Assembly: GCA_009778595.1 (NCBI GenBank) | Contig: WRJI01000007.1 | Span: forward strand, 1 to 50,645 | Reading direction: 5' to 3' | Origin: Peptococcaceae bacterium | Lineage (GTDB): Bacteria > Bacillota > Desulfitobacteriia > Desulfitobacteriales > Syntrophobotulaceae | DNA length: 50,645 nucleotides | Part shown: positions 1-7,448 of the stretch, piece by piece | Layout of the letters: each line of letters starts with the position of its first letter | How positions within the stretch are numbered: the stretch's first letter is position 1 | The notes under the pieces: model-generated | Seen by the model: the letters and a program-made list of their open reading frames with translations, nothing else | Database searches by the model: none | Told to the model about the DNA's origin: nothing | Position numbers and translations under genes: made by a program

Positions 1-113
1 GTGTGTTGAATCCAAGCTGTCCATTCACAAAGCTTGTCCATATAACTCCAGATCAAATCATTGAACTGGACAATAAATATAGAAACCCAGCTTATGAGTT
101 GATTTTGAAGTGA
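1..113 (+). CDS. 3' end of a small membrane-anchored protein gene (partial, paralogue of the next gene)
   Basis: Only the last 36 codons lie in the window, with the reading frame at position 3 and a TGA stop at 111-113. The tail reads NPSCPFTKLVHITPDQIIEL and continues DNKYRNPAYELILK. It aligns with the end of the next gene (HPGCPYTTLAALNPEQIIEL and so on), so the two are tandem paralogues. The function is unknown. The next gene starts only 31 bp downstream, which suggests a tandem array that continues to the left of the window. Identification as a paralogue is direct from sequence; nothing more can be said about its role. Confidence 0.75.
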   Translation, partial: VLNPSCPFTKLVHITPDQIIELDNKYRNPAYELILK

Positions 114-144
114 TAAAGAGAATTAATAGGGAGGAGTGTTTTCC

Positions 145-708
145 ATGAGTAAAAAGGGTGTTATTGGTTTGTCGGTTGTCTTGGTGCTGATTATCTTGGC
201 ATTCACTGGCTACAGGATTCATGATTACCTGAAAGAAAAACGTGCTGAAGATGAATATTATAAAGCGGCTGAGATTGTGGCTGCATATGAGCTGCAGAAT
301 GGTGCTTTCTTTGATCTCTATGGTTACCCCTACCATATGCCCTATGACAAAAAATATGAGTACAAGCTTCAAGCCCACATTATTTTCTACACCAGAGCGA
401 CCAGAAAAATCATCAAACTAAGCGACATTGAAGCCTTCTTATCAATTCAAGCAAATCCGGACGGTACACCTCGGATTTGGAAAGATGATGAGACGGGGAT
501 CATTATTGACTTTGTTAATTGGTATAAAGCCAGTAACTCAAGGGACCTGGAATTCTATAAGAGTGACCTGCAAGGATTATTGACAATATATTGTGTTTCG
601 CATCCTGGATGTCCGTATACAACCCTAGCAGCTCTTAACCCTGAGCAAATCATTGAACTGGACAAAAAATATCTGGATCCGGATTATGATCTTGTATTAG
701 AGTGGTAA
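145..708 (+). CDS. small membrane-anchored hypothetical protein
   Basis: Protein of 187 residues that I do not recognise. Residues about 4-22 (VIGLSVVLVLIILAFTGY) form one N-terminal membrane segment with a Lys-rich start, so the rest (about 160 residues, many Tyr and Asp) is probably outside the cell. The C-terminal part has HPGCPYTTL and ends NPEQIIELDKKYLDP plus a short acidic tail, matching the partial gene before it. The ATG at 145 is chosen because GGGAGGAG at 129-136 lies 8 nt upstream; the in-frame GTG at 136 overlaps that ribosome binding site. The style (one anchor plus a small outer domain, in tandem copies) is the same as the genes at 44-50 kb. Function unknown. Confidence 0.75.
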   Translation: MSKKGVIGLSVVLVLIILAFTGYRIHDYLKEKRAEDEYYKAAEIVAAYELQNGAFFDLYGYPYHMPYDKKYEYKLQAHIIFYTRATRKIIKLSDIEAFLSIQANPDGTPRIWKDDETGIIIDFVNWYKASNSRDLEFYKSDLQGLLTIYCVSHPGCPYTTLAALNPEQIIELDKKYLDPDYDLVLEW

Positions 709-750
709 GGCATTTATTGAAGAAACGAGGTAGCACAAATGCAACTCACA

Positions 751-817
751 CAAGAAAATCCACATTCTGAATCCTGAATCCTGAATACTGAATACTTGCG
801 GGCGTAGCCCGCGCTAG
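751..817 (+). repeat. dispersed heptamer/hairpin element, copy 1
   Basis: Contains the conserved box CAAGAAAATCCACATT, four heptamers of the type (T/C/A)CTGAAT, then TACTT and a perfect hairpin: GCGGGC at 798-803, loop GTA, GCCCGC at 807-812, followed by GCTAG. Six more copies occur in the window. This copy ends directly before the -35 box of the rplU promoter. There is no T-run after the hairpin, so it is not a usual terminator. Confidence 0.9.
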
Positions 818-819
818 AT

Positions 820-848
820 TTGACACCGGGACGCATACGATGTAAAAT
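820..848 (+). promoter_or_regulatory. promoter and leader of rplU-rpmA
   Basis: TTGACA at 820-825, a 17-nt spacer and TAAAAT at 843-848 make a near-consensus sigma-A promoter. Transcription would begin near 855 and leave about 115 nt of untranslated leader before rplU. Autoregulatory L21 leaders are known in Firmicutes, but I could not match the structure here by eye. Confidence 0.7.
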
Positions 849-970
849 AAACGAACGTGGAATCTACCACAACCGCGCTTTTTGGGTGCCTAAAGAAGCA
901 AACGGATGTGTTGGCCAATGTTCAACCATCGACCCACTTGAGGCGAGTCTGGGCGGAGGAGGTGACAGCG

Positions 971-1279
971 ATGTATGCGGTGATTGAAACCGGTGGCAAG
1001 CAGTATACGGTGCGCCAAGGTGATGTAATATCAGTGGAGAAACTAGCCGTAGCGGAGGGCGATAGTCTGGAAATTGACCGTGTTCTTCTGCTCGGTGGTG
1101 ATCAGGTCCAAGTCGGCACACCTCTGGTAAAAGGCGCCAAGGTTACTGCGAAAGTTCTGGAGCACGGCAAGAACAAGAAAGTTATTGTTTTCCGGTATAA
1201 ACCGAAGAAACATGTCCGGGTCAAAAAAGGCCATCGACAGCCTTATACGAAGCTTTCTATTGAATCAATAATCGTCTGA
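971..1279 (+). CDS. rplU: 50S ribosomal protein L21
   Basis: Ribosomal large-subunit protein L21, which binds 23S rRNA. The 102-residue product begins [18 protein letters not shown], the family signature, and has the basic C-terminal part [20 protein letters not shown] followed by [10 protein letters not shown]. Length is normal for the family. The longer open frame back to 857 is not used: GGAGGAGGTGA at 956-965 sits just before the ATG at 971. It has its own promoter at 820-848 and is followed after 34 bp by rpmA. In most Firmicutes the Prp protease gene (ysxB) lies between these two genes; here it is absent. Confidence 0.97.
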   Translation: MYAVIETGGKQYTVRQGDVISVEKLAVAEGDSLEIDRVLLLGGDQVQVGTPLVKGAKVTAKVLEHGKNKKVIVFRYKPKKHVRVKKGHRQPYTKLSIESIIV

Positions 1280-1313
1280 CAGAAATATTGAGTCAGGAAC
1301 AGGAGAGAGTAGC

Positions 1314-1634
1314 ATGGCACATAAAAAAGGAATGGGCAGCTCCCGAAACGGCCGGGACAGCCATTCGAAACGACTGGGCCCCAAAAGGGCCGACGGTCAA
1401 TTCGTTCTGGCAGGTAATATCCTGGTACGCCAGCGTGGCACGAAGATTCATCCCGGTACGAATTGCGGTTTGGGCAAAGATGATACGCTGTATGCCTTAG
1501 CCGACGGTTATGTGAGGTTTGAACGGAAGGATAAGTACCGTAAACAAGTAAGCGTTTATGCGGAGAGGCAGGGTATCGTTCCTGTCGGCGCCAGTGAAGC
1601 CGGTGAGGTTGTCGCGGCAGCTTCAGAGTCATAA
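1314..1634 (+). CDS. rpmA: 50S ribosomal protein L27
   Basis: Ribosomal protein L27, whose N-terminus reaches the peptidyl transferase centre. The 106-residue product has the family core [36 protein letters not shown] and [10 protein letters not shown]. It starts directly at MAHKKG, with AGGAGAG at 1301-1307 before the ATG at 1314. The N-terminal extension that Prp removes in Bacillus, Staphylococcus and many Clostridia is missing, which fits the absence of a prp gene next to it. The C-terminus is longer than the core and Ala/Glu-rich ([12 protein letters not shown]). It is co-transcribed with rplU and followed by a terminator. Confidence 0.97.
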   Translation: MAHKKGMGSSRNGRDSHSKRLGPKRADGQFVLAGNILVRQRGTKIHPGTNCGLGKDDTLYALADGYVRFERKDKYRKQVSVYAERQGIVPVGASEAGEVVAAASES

Positions 1635-1667
1635 AAGCCTGCGACAATAACGGGGAATTTCAATTAT

Positions 1668-1701
1668 GGGCGTATTCTCTTCAATGAGATGCGCTCTTTT
1701 T
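1668..1701 (+). terminator. rho-independent terminator after rpmA
   Basis: GGGCGTA (1668-1674) pairs with TGCGCTC (1690-1696), allowing G-U pairs; TCTC (1676-1679) pairs with GAGA (1686-1689) inside it. The hairpin is followed by TTTTTCC. It lies 33 bp after the rpmA stop. Confidence 0.8.
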
Positions 1702-1718
1702 CCGGATTTAGAGGAAAA

Positions 1719-1784
1719 CAAGAAAATCCACATTCTGAATCCTGAATCCTGAATACTGGATACTTGCGGTCGAAGACCGCCTTA
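1719..1784 (+). repeat. dispersed heptamer/hairpin element, copy 2
   Basis: CAAGAAAATCCACATT, four heptamers (the last GGAT instead of GAAT), TACTT, then hairpin GCGGTC (1766-1771), loop GAA, GACCGC (1775-1780), then CTTAG. The stem differs from copy 1 at a paired position (G-C replaced by T-A), so pairing is kept. It lies between the rpmA terminator and obgE. Confidence 0.9.
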
Positions 1785-1809
1785 GACAAGACTTTATGAT
1801 AGTGCCTGA

Positions 1810-3285
<1,476 letters not shown>

Positions 3286-3320
3286 GCCGGTGGCGGTTTC
3301 AAATTGACAATTGAAAAGAG

Positions 3321-3965
3321 GTGTCTCTTATCAACGATCTTGATGGACTGAAATCTGTGAAAACCTTGGGCATCATGGGCGGAACATTTGACCCAATCCA
3401 TTTCGGACATTTGGTGGCGGCGGAAACAGCTCGGGCGGCTTTTAACCTGGAGCGTGTGTTGTTTATCCCTACCGGACAACCGCCTCACAAGGTTAACTAC
3501 AAAGTTACAGATCCATGGGAACGGTCTGAGATGGTTAGACTGGCTGTTTCGGCCAACGTTGGGTTTGGTTTGTCTGAGCTGGAAATTGTGCGAGAGGGGC
3601 CTTCTTATACGATTGATACCTTGCGGGCGCTGCGTGAGGCGCTGGTTGACACGGAGTTGTTTTTCATAACAGGTGCTGACGCGTTGCGCAGTATGTTGAG
3701 CTGGCGTGAGCCGGAGGAGATTATTGCCTTAACCAAAGTGATTTCGGTGTCCCGGCCCGGTTATCCACTGCAGGATTTGTTTGAGACCATTGAACAATAT
3801 GTGCCTGATCATCAAGATCGGATTTTTCAATTGAAGATCCCCGCACTGGCGATTTCTTCGACGGATATTCGAAAGAGGGTTAAAGAAGGACAACCTATCC
3901 GTTATTTACTGCCGGATGATGTAAAAAGCTATATAGAATTAAGGGATTTTTATCGTGATTCTTGA
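3321..3965 (+). CDS. nadD: nicotinate-nucleotide adenylyltransferase
   Basis: Makes deamido-NAD from nicotinate mononucleotide and ATP in NAD synthesis, in the cytoplasm. The nucleotidyltransferase motif GGTFDPIHFGHL lies at about residues 20-31, and the second motif ISSTDIRKRV (the ISST-x-IR signature) near residue 180. Length (214 or less) fits the family. The start is uncertain: GTG at 3321 directly abuts the AAGAGG ribosome binding site; the GTG at 3357 would give MKTLGIMGGTFDP, closer to usual family N-termini, but has a weak site. It follows obgE by 35 bp. The usual downstream yqeK and rsfS genes are absent here. Confidence 0.94.
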   Translation: MSLINDLDGLKSVKTLGIMGGTFDPIHFGHLVAAETARAAFNLERVLFIPTGQPPHKVNYKVTDPWERSEMVRLAVSANVGFGLSELEIVREGPSYTIDTLRALREALVDTELFFITGADALRSMLSWREPEEIIALTKVISVSRPGYPLQDLFETIEQYVPDHQDRIFQLKIPALAISSTDIRKRVKEGQPIRYLLPDDVKSYIELRDFYRDS

Positions 3966-4024
3966 AGTCTCTATTCTTCGACATAGGTTATACCTTGAAA
4001 TCAATAAAATTTGACAAAATATGT

Positions 4025-4054
4025 TTGACTTTTGAGAACCAAGTATACTATATT
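4025..4054 (+). promoter_or_regulatory. promoter of the RRM protein gene
   Basis: TTGACT at 4025-4030 and TATATT at 4049-4054 with an 18-nt spacer. The region 4041-4075 is very AT-rich with several TATACT-like boxes, so the exact -10 may differ. It lies about 50 bp before the RRM gene. Confidence 0.5.
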
Positions 4055-4105
4055 AGTATATGTCTATACTATCTATAGCACAAATTCTTTTTCGAGGTGA
4101 ATTGG

Positions 4106-4360
4106 ATGACGAAGACCCTGTATGTCGGAAATCTCCCATGGAGCATTTCCTCCGAAGACCTTACTGATTATTTCAGTCAGTATGGCAACGTTGTCGGTAG
4201 CCGTATCATTACTGACAGAGAAACCGGACGCTCAAGAGGTTTTGGGTTCGTTGAGGTAGCAGATGAAGATGCTGAACGCCTGGCGATGGAACTCAATGGC
4301 AAAGAGCTGAATGGCCGTTCCTTGACTGTTAATGAGGCCAGACCGCGTCAAACTATGTAG
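4106..4360 (+). CDS. RRM-domain RNA-binding protein
   Basis: Single RNA recognition motif of 84 residues and nothing else. RNP2 is LYVGNL (residues 4-9) and RNP1 is RGFGFVEV (about residues 43-50), with the aromatic residues that stack on RNA. This is the small bacterial Rbp/GRP type known in cyanobacteria and scattered in other phyla; cold or stress roles are known in some, but not shown here. The ATG at 4106 follows GAGGTGA; an upstream TTG at 4097 overlaps the ribosome binding site. It is a single-gene unit with its own promoter. Confidence 0.93.
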   Translation: MTKTLYVGNLPWSISSEDLTDYFSQYGNVVGSRIITDRETGRSRGFGFVEVADEDAERLAMELNGKELNGRSLTVNEARPRQTM

Positions 4361-4480
4361 TGAGAGTATTTGCCTGAAAGAGTAAGCTCTGTTAACGAGG
4401 GGCATTGCGTGATTTAAGTGAATGCTATGCAATGTTTTACGGTTATCAGGTGCACCCGGTGTTTCTGAAAGATAAATGAT

Positions 4481-4513
4481 CCTGTTCGACAGTAATTTAA
4501 TCCTGTTCTACAG
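4481..4513 (+). promoter_or_regulatory. two tandem short palindromes (possible operator)
   Basis: CCTGTTCGACAG at about 4481-4492 and CCTGTTCTACAG at about 4502-4513. Each has CTGT and ACAG arms around three bases, and the two are 21 bp apart, two helical turns. They sit in the 508-bp gap between the RRM gene and the next gene. This spacing is what paired repressor dimers use, but no binding protein can be named. Both neighbours are more than 100 bp away. Confidence 0.4.
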
Positions 4514-4580
4514 CGTTGATCACATATATTATGTTTTATCTGGAAGATGACTCACTCGGACTCTGAAAAAGGACATCAGG

Positions 4581-4609
4581 AAATCCCATGCGGTTGTGTG
4601 GGATTTTTT
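4581..4609 (+). terminator. rho-independent terminator in the 4361-4868 gap
   Basis: AAATCCCA (4581-4588) pairs with TGGGATTT (4599-4606), followed by TTT. It is 220 bp after the RRM gene, so either that transcript has a long 3' end or an unseen short RNA ends here. Confidence 0.7.
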
Positions 4610-4627
4610 GATGCCTTGGATGAACTC

Positions 4628-4672
4628 TGGTTGAGGGAGTTGACGTGGTTGAGGGAGTTGACGTGGTTGAGG
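4628..4672 (+). repeat. 18-bp tandem repeat, 2.5 units
   Basis: Unit TGGTTGAGGGAGTTGACG at 4628-4645 and 4646-4663, then a partial TGGTTGAGG. The two full copies are identical. No gene covers it. Confidence 0.85.
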
Positions 4673-4806
4673 TGTCAATGATCTGTGAGATATGTGAAAT
4701 GAGGAACAAGCGGACGTAGAAATAAAAGGGTCGGAGAAAATTAAAATATAGATAAATGATATATAAGAAATCATATGTGTCTGAGCAAGATGACACATAC
4801 GAGGCC

Positions 4807-4834
4807 TTGACATTCAGGATGAAGAGAGTAGAAT
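4807..4834 (+). promoter_or_regulatory. promoter of the gene at 4869
   Basis: TTGACA (4807-4812), 16-nt spacer, TAGAAT (4829-4834). Transcription would begin near 4841, about 28 nt before the ATG. This gives the gene at 4869 its own promoter, separate from the precursor peptide gene. Confidence 0.65.
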
Positions 4835-4868
4835 ATATACATTAAGTGGTCGCGAATAGGGTGTGAGC

Positions 4869-5570
4869 ATGGAAAAAAATGTTATTTTACGTCGTGCGAT
4901 GGATTTCTGTGCTTATGAAAACGCAAAATCAAGTAACAAGAGCATCGAGTACAGAGTTTTTGAGGGTGATGACCAACTCATTGAGGAAGGTTTCGACGGG
5001 GGTTATGATCTACGTTTAAAAAATGAGGTTTATCGGAACCATGGGTTTACGGTGGTAGCACGAAGCAGGAGCGATTTGTCTGTTTTGGCACAAACGACTT
5101 TGTTCGTTACAGGATATGATGTTTATAAAGACATCGTCTTCTGGCAACCCGACGATAGCAGAACGATTTTGAGGAAAGTAGCCTTGGGAGACTTCAGAGA
5201 TTTGGTTGGGGATTTGTGCGTCACGATCGGCTTTACTCAGATGGCTGATAACATCAGGATTTCAGCGGATATCTTCTCAAAGTTGAAATCAGCAATGTTG
5301 TTCTACAATTTTATTAAGGAGATCGTTCAGTCGCCGGAAAACTTTGTGCATTTTGAAGCTTCCGGCATCTATGAGATTCCTGATGAGATGCTGAGCATGG
5401 ATGAGTTTTTGCTGGGAGATACGAACATTGAAGCGGAGACATTGGGGGAGGTAAGCCCCGAGAGTGCGGATGCGATCAGGTTTGCGGAGAAGCTCAAGAT
5501 GTGGCGGATGGATAATCTCTTTCATGATGTAACACTTGGTCCCGTTTACTTCTCAAGAGTGGGTTCTTGA
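4869..5570 (+). CDS. hypothetical protein next to the RiPP-type cluster
   Basis: Protein of 233 residues that I do not recognise. It has no signal peptide or membrane segment and is acidic, so probably cytoplasmic. The N-terminal part holds RVFEGDDQLIEEGFDGGYDL and the middle has a helical stretch (ADIFSKLKSAMLFYNFIKEI). The ATG at 4869 is preferred over GTG at 4863 because AGGG at 4857-4860 is at a better distance. It has its own promoter and lies 171 bp before the precursor peptide on the same strand, so it may be an accessory protein of that cluster (partner, immunity or regulator); this is inference from position only. Confidence 0.6.
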   Translation: MEKNVILRRAMDFCAYENAKSSNKSIEYRVFEGDDQLIEEGFDGGYDLRLKNEVYRNHGFTVVARSRSDLSVLAQTTLFVTGYDVYKDIVFWQPDDSRTILRKVALGDFRDLVGDLCVTIGFTQMADNIRISADIFSKLKSAMLFYNFIKEIVQSPENFVHFEASGIYEIPDEMLSMDEFLLGDTNIEAETLGEVSPESADAIRFAEKLKMWRMDNLFHDVTLGPVYFSRVGS

Positions 5571-5615
5571 TTTCAAGTGGTGGTGACATGAATTGGGTAA
5601 TAAAGCTTCCGGGCT

Positions 5616-5643
5616 TTGTTATAGAAGGCTGAGAGAATATAAA
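5616..5643 (+). promoter_or_regulatory. possible promoter of the precursor peptide
   Basis: TTGTTA (5616-5621), 16-nt spacer, TATAAA (5638-5643). A weaker alternative is TTGTAG at 5691 with TTAGAT at 5714. Some promoter is expected here, as the precursor has a separate terminator downstream. Confidence 0.35.
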
Positions 5644-5741
5644 AAGCCATTTGCTGTTGGGATAGGGTAGCTGACATGACATACTCATAGTTGTAGACAG
5701 TTGGCTATTACTATTAGATTTTGAGAGAAGGAGGATATGAA

Positions 5742-5930
5742 ATGAAGTATGTTGTTGAGCCCAAGAAAGTAGCAGAACTGGCGTTCTGCGTTGGCGCCGC
5801 GAGAAGAAGAGCGGTATGTCATGGTCATGGTCATTACCATGGCGCTCATGGATGCGGCACTGGATGTGGCAATGGCAATTCTGCCCCGCCGCCGCCGCCC
5901 CCCAGCTGCCCGTGCAGTGGAAGGCGCTAA
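5742..5930 (+). CDS. Cys/His-rich RiPP-type precursor peptide
   Basis: Peptide of 62 residues. It begins MKYVVEPKKVAELAF, a likely leader, then carries six Cys (16, 26, 38, 42, 56, 58), five His in HGHGHYHGAH (27-36), GCGTGCGNGN, a run of six Pro (49-54) and the end SCPCSGRR. The start is set by AAGGAGG at 5728-5734, 7 nt before the ATG; the longer frame from 5721 includes that site. From memory the MKY-V-P start with scattered Cys resembles clostridial Clo7bot-type Cys-rich peptides, which are made next to radical SAM maturases. The His cluster and Pro run are features I do not recall from that family. The CXC, CXXXC and HXH spacing would suit metal binding, or thioether formation by the next gene. 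A terminator follows, so it is probably transcribed at a higher level than the enzymes. Confidence 0.75.
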   Translation: MKYVVEPKKVAELAFCVGAARRRAVCHGHGHYHGAHGCGTGCGNGNSAPPPPPPSCPCSGRR

Positions 5931-6039
5931 TCGAGTTTTATCGTCCTGTTTCATTCCGTGGGATGTGGTTGTGAATGTTCTGAGAACGTTCAGGATTGCT
6001 TGTCGACCATACCCGCACTCATTGATATCGAATATTTTT

Positions 6040-6082
6040 GGCGCTAACCTGAGACTAATTCCTTGGATTGGCGCCTTTTTTT
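6040..6082 (+). terminator. terminator between precursor peptide and maturase
   Basis: GGCGCTAA (6040-6047) pairs with TTGGCGCC (6068-6075) with one G-U pair, followed by seven T. It lies 110 bp after the precursor and before the radical SAM gene. Such leaky terminators are common after RiPP precursors and make more precursor than enzyme. Confidence 0.85.
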
Positions 6083-6119
6083 AATATTTAAATTATTGTC
6101 TATGAAGGAAGTGTCAGAA

Positions 6120-7448
6120 TTGAAAAAGTCCCGATACACCTATCTACTTGATGTTGATGACAGGAAAGTGGCTTTCAACAGTATGACTTGCGCAATGGCA
6201 GAAGTGGATGATGAGTTTATCAATATGTTTGATAGAATTGAGGAGATCCGTGAGGATGAGATCTCGGAGGGGGAAGGCGAACTTATCGGCAACATGATCT
6301 ATGGCGGGTATGTTGTCCCTGAGGCTATCAATGAGCTGGATCTTGTCAAGCTTAGAAATTATTCGGGCAGATTTTCCGTGGATTTCTTATCATTAATCAT
6401 TGCGCCCACTCTGGAATGCAATTTTGGGTGTCCTTACTGTTACGAGTATCCAAAGAGTGGGTGTATCGGCCAGGATGTCCAAGACCGGCTTGTTGATCTT
6501 GTCAGGGAAAACGCCGCGTGCAAGCGGAATATTGATATTACCTGGTATGGCGGTGAACCGCTGTTGTATCGGGAGATCGTTTTTAATCTGTCGGAAAGGT
6601 TCATTGAGATCTGCGAGAACTATGGGGTGGCGTATTCCGCCAGCATGATTACCAACGGGTACCTGCTTACCGAGGAGGATCGGGAGAGATTCGAGCAGTA
6701 CGCGATTCAGACGGTGCAGATCACCATTGACGGTACGGAAGAGACCCATAACAGCAGAAGGTTTTTGAAAGAGGCCCCCGGAGAGGGAACTTTTGGAAAG
6801 ATCATTGATCATGTGCGGATGCTTTATTCATGGGGAACCGATATTACGATCCGGATTAATATTGACAGAACCAATATTGAGGAAGCCAAGGGTCTCATCT
6901 TGTATCTTAAGGATCTGAGTATTCCGAATGTCTCAATTGTGTTTGGGCATGTTTCTCAGAGCACGGAGTTTAATGAGGGAATTCAAGATGACTGTTTGTC
7001 TATGGCAGAGTATGCACAGGCTAATCTCGAACTCCAGGAGTTTCTGTTTGATCATGGGTTCGAAGGGTTTGAGTTTCCCCATTACCCGGCGATCAAGAAG
7101 AATTACTGCGGGGCGGATTCAATTAATACGTTTGTTATTGATCCGCGGGGGTATCAATATAAGTGTTGGAATGAAGTGGGTAATGTTAAGAACAGTGTTG
7201 GGAATATTATGTGGGACGAAAACGACCGGACGGCGGAAATGATAGCGAGACATGCAGCTTATATGACTTGGTCGCCTTTTGAGAATGAGGGGTGCAGGGA
7301 GTGCAAGATCCTTCCTATTTGTATGGGGGGGTGCCCCTATATCGGTATTGAGAGAGGGCATAAACGGTGCGAGAGATGGAAGTTCAGCCTAACGGATACG
7401 ATCAAGAAGATGTATAAGCAGAGGATTGAGGCGGATGTCGAAGAATAA
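6120..7448 (+). CDS. radical SAM/SPASM peptide maturase
   Basis: Radical SAM enzyme of about 442 residues that probably modifies the peptide encoded just upstream. The 4Fe-4S SAM motif CNFGCPYC (CX3CX2C) is at about residues 100-107, followed by WYGGEPLL. The C-terminal SPASM domain for auxiliary clusters has YKCW, GCRECKILPICMGGCP and a last Cys in KRCERW. The start is taken as TTG at 6120, giving MKKSRYTYLLDV: AAGGAAG at 6105-6111 is 8 nt before it, while the ATG at 6102 has no ribosome binding site. The N-terminal KKSRYTYLL..FNSMTCAMAEVD part resembles the precursor-binding region of such maturases. From memory the closest named type is the CcpM-like Cys-rich peptide maturase; the bond it forms (thioether or other) cannot be read from sequence. 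It overlaps the permease by 14 bp. Confidence 0.92.
   Translation: MKKSRYTYLLDVDDRKVAFNSMTCAMAEVDDEFINMFDRIEEIREDEISEGEGELIGNMIYGGYVVPEAINELDLVKLRNYSGRFSVDFLSLIIAPTLECNFGCPYCYEYPKSGCIGQDVQDRLVDLVRENAACKRNIDITWYGGEPLLYREIVFNLSERFIEICENYGVAYSASMITNGYLLTEEDRERFEQYAIQTVQITIDGTEETHNSRRFLKEAPGEGTFGKIIDHVRMLYSWGTDITIRINIDRTNIEEAKGLILYLKDLSIPNVSIVFGHVSQSTEFNEGIQDDCLSMAEYAQANLELQEFLFDHGFEGFEFPHYPAIKKNYCGADSINTFVIDPRGYQYKCWNEVGNVKNSVGNIMWDENDRTAEMIARHAAYMTWSPFENEGCRECKILPICMGGCPYIGIERGHKRCERWKFSLTDTIKKMYKQRIEADVEE

Noticed and set aside
798-812. Element hairpins read as rho-independent terminators
   Set aside because: No T-run follows the stem on either strand, and copies lie before promoters as well as after genes.
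5791-6084. Open frame of 97 codons overlapping the precursor peptide
   Set aside because: It has no ribosome binding site, crosses the terminator and is in another frame of the better supported precursor gene.
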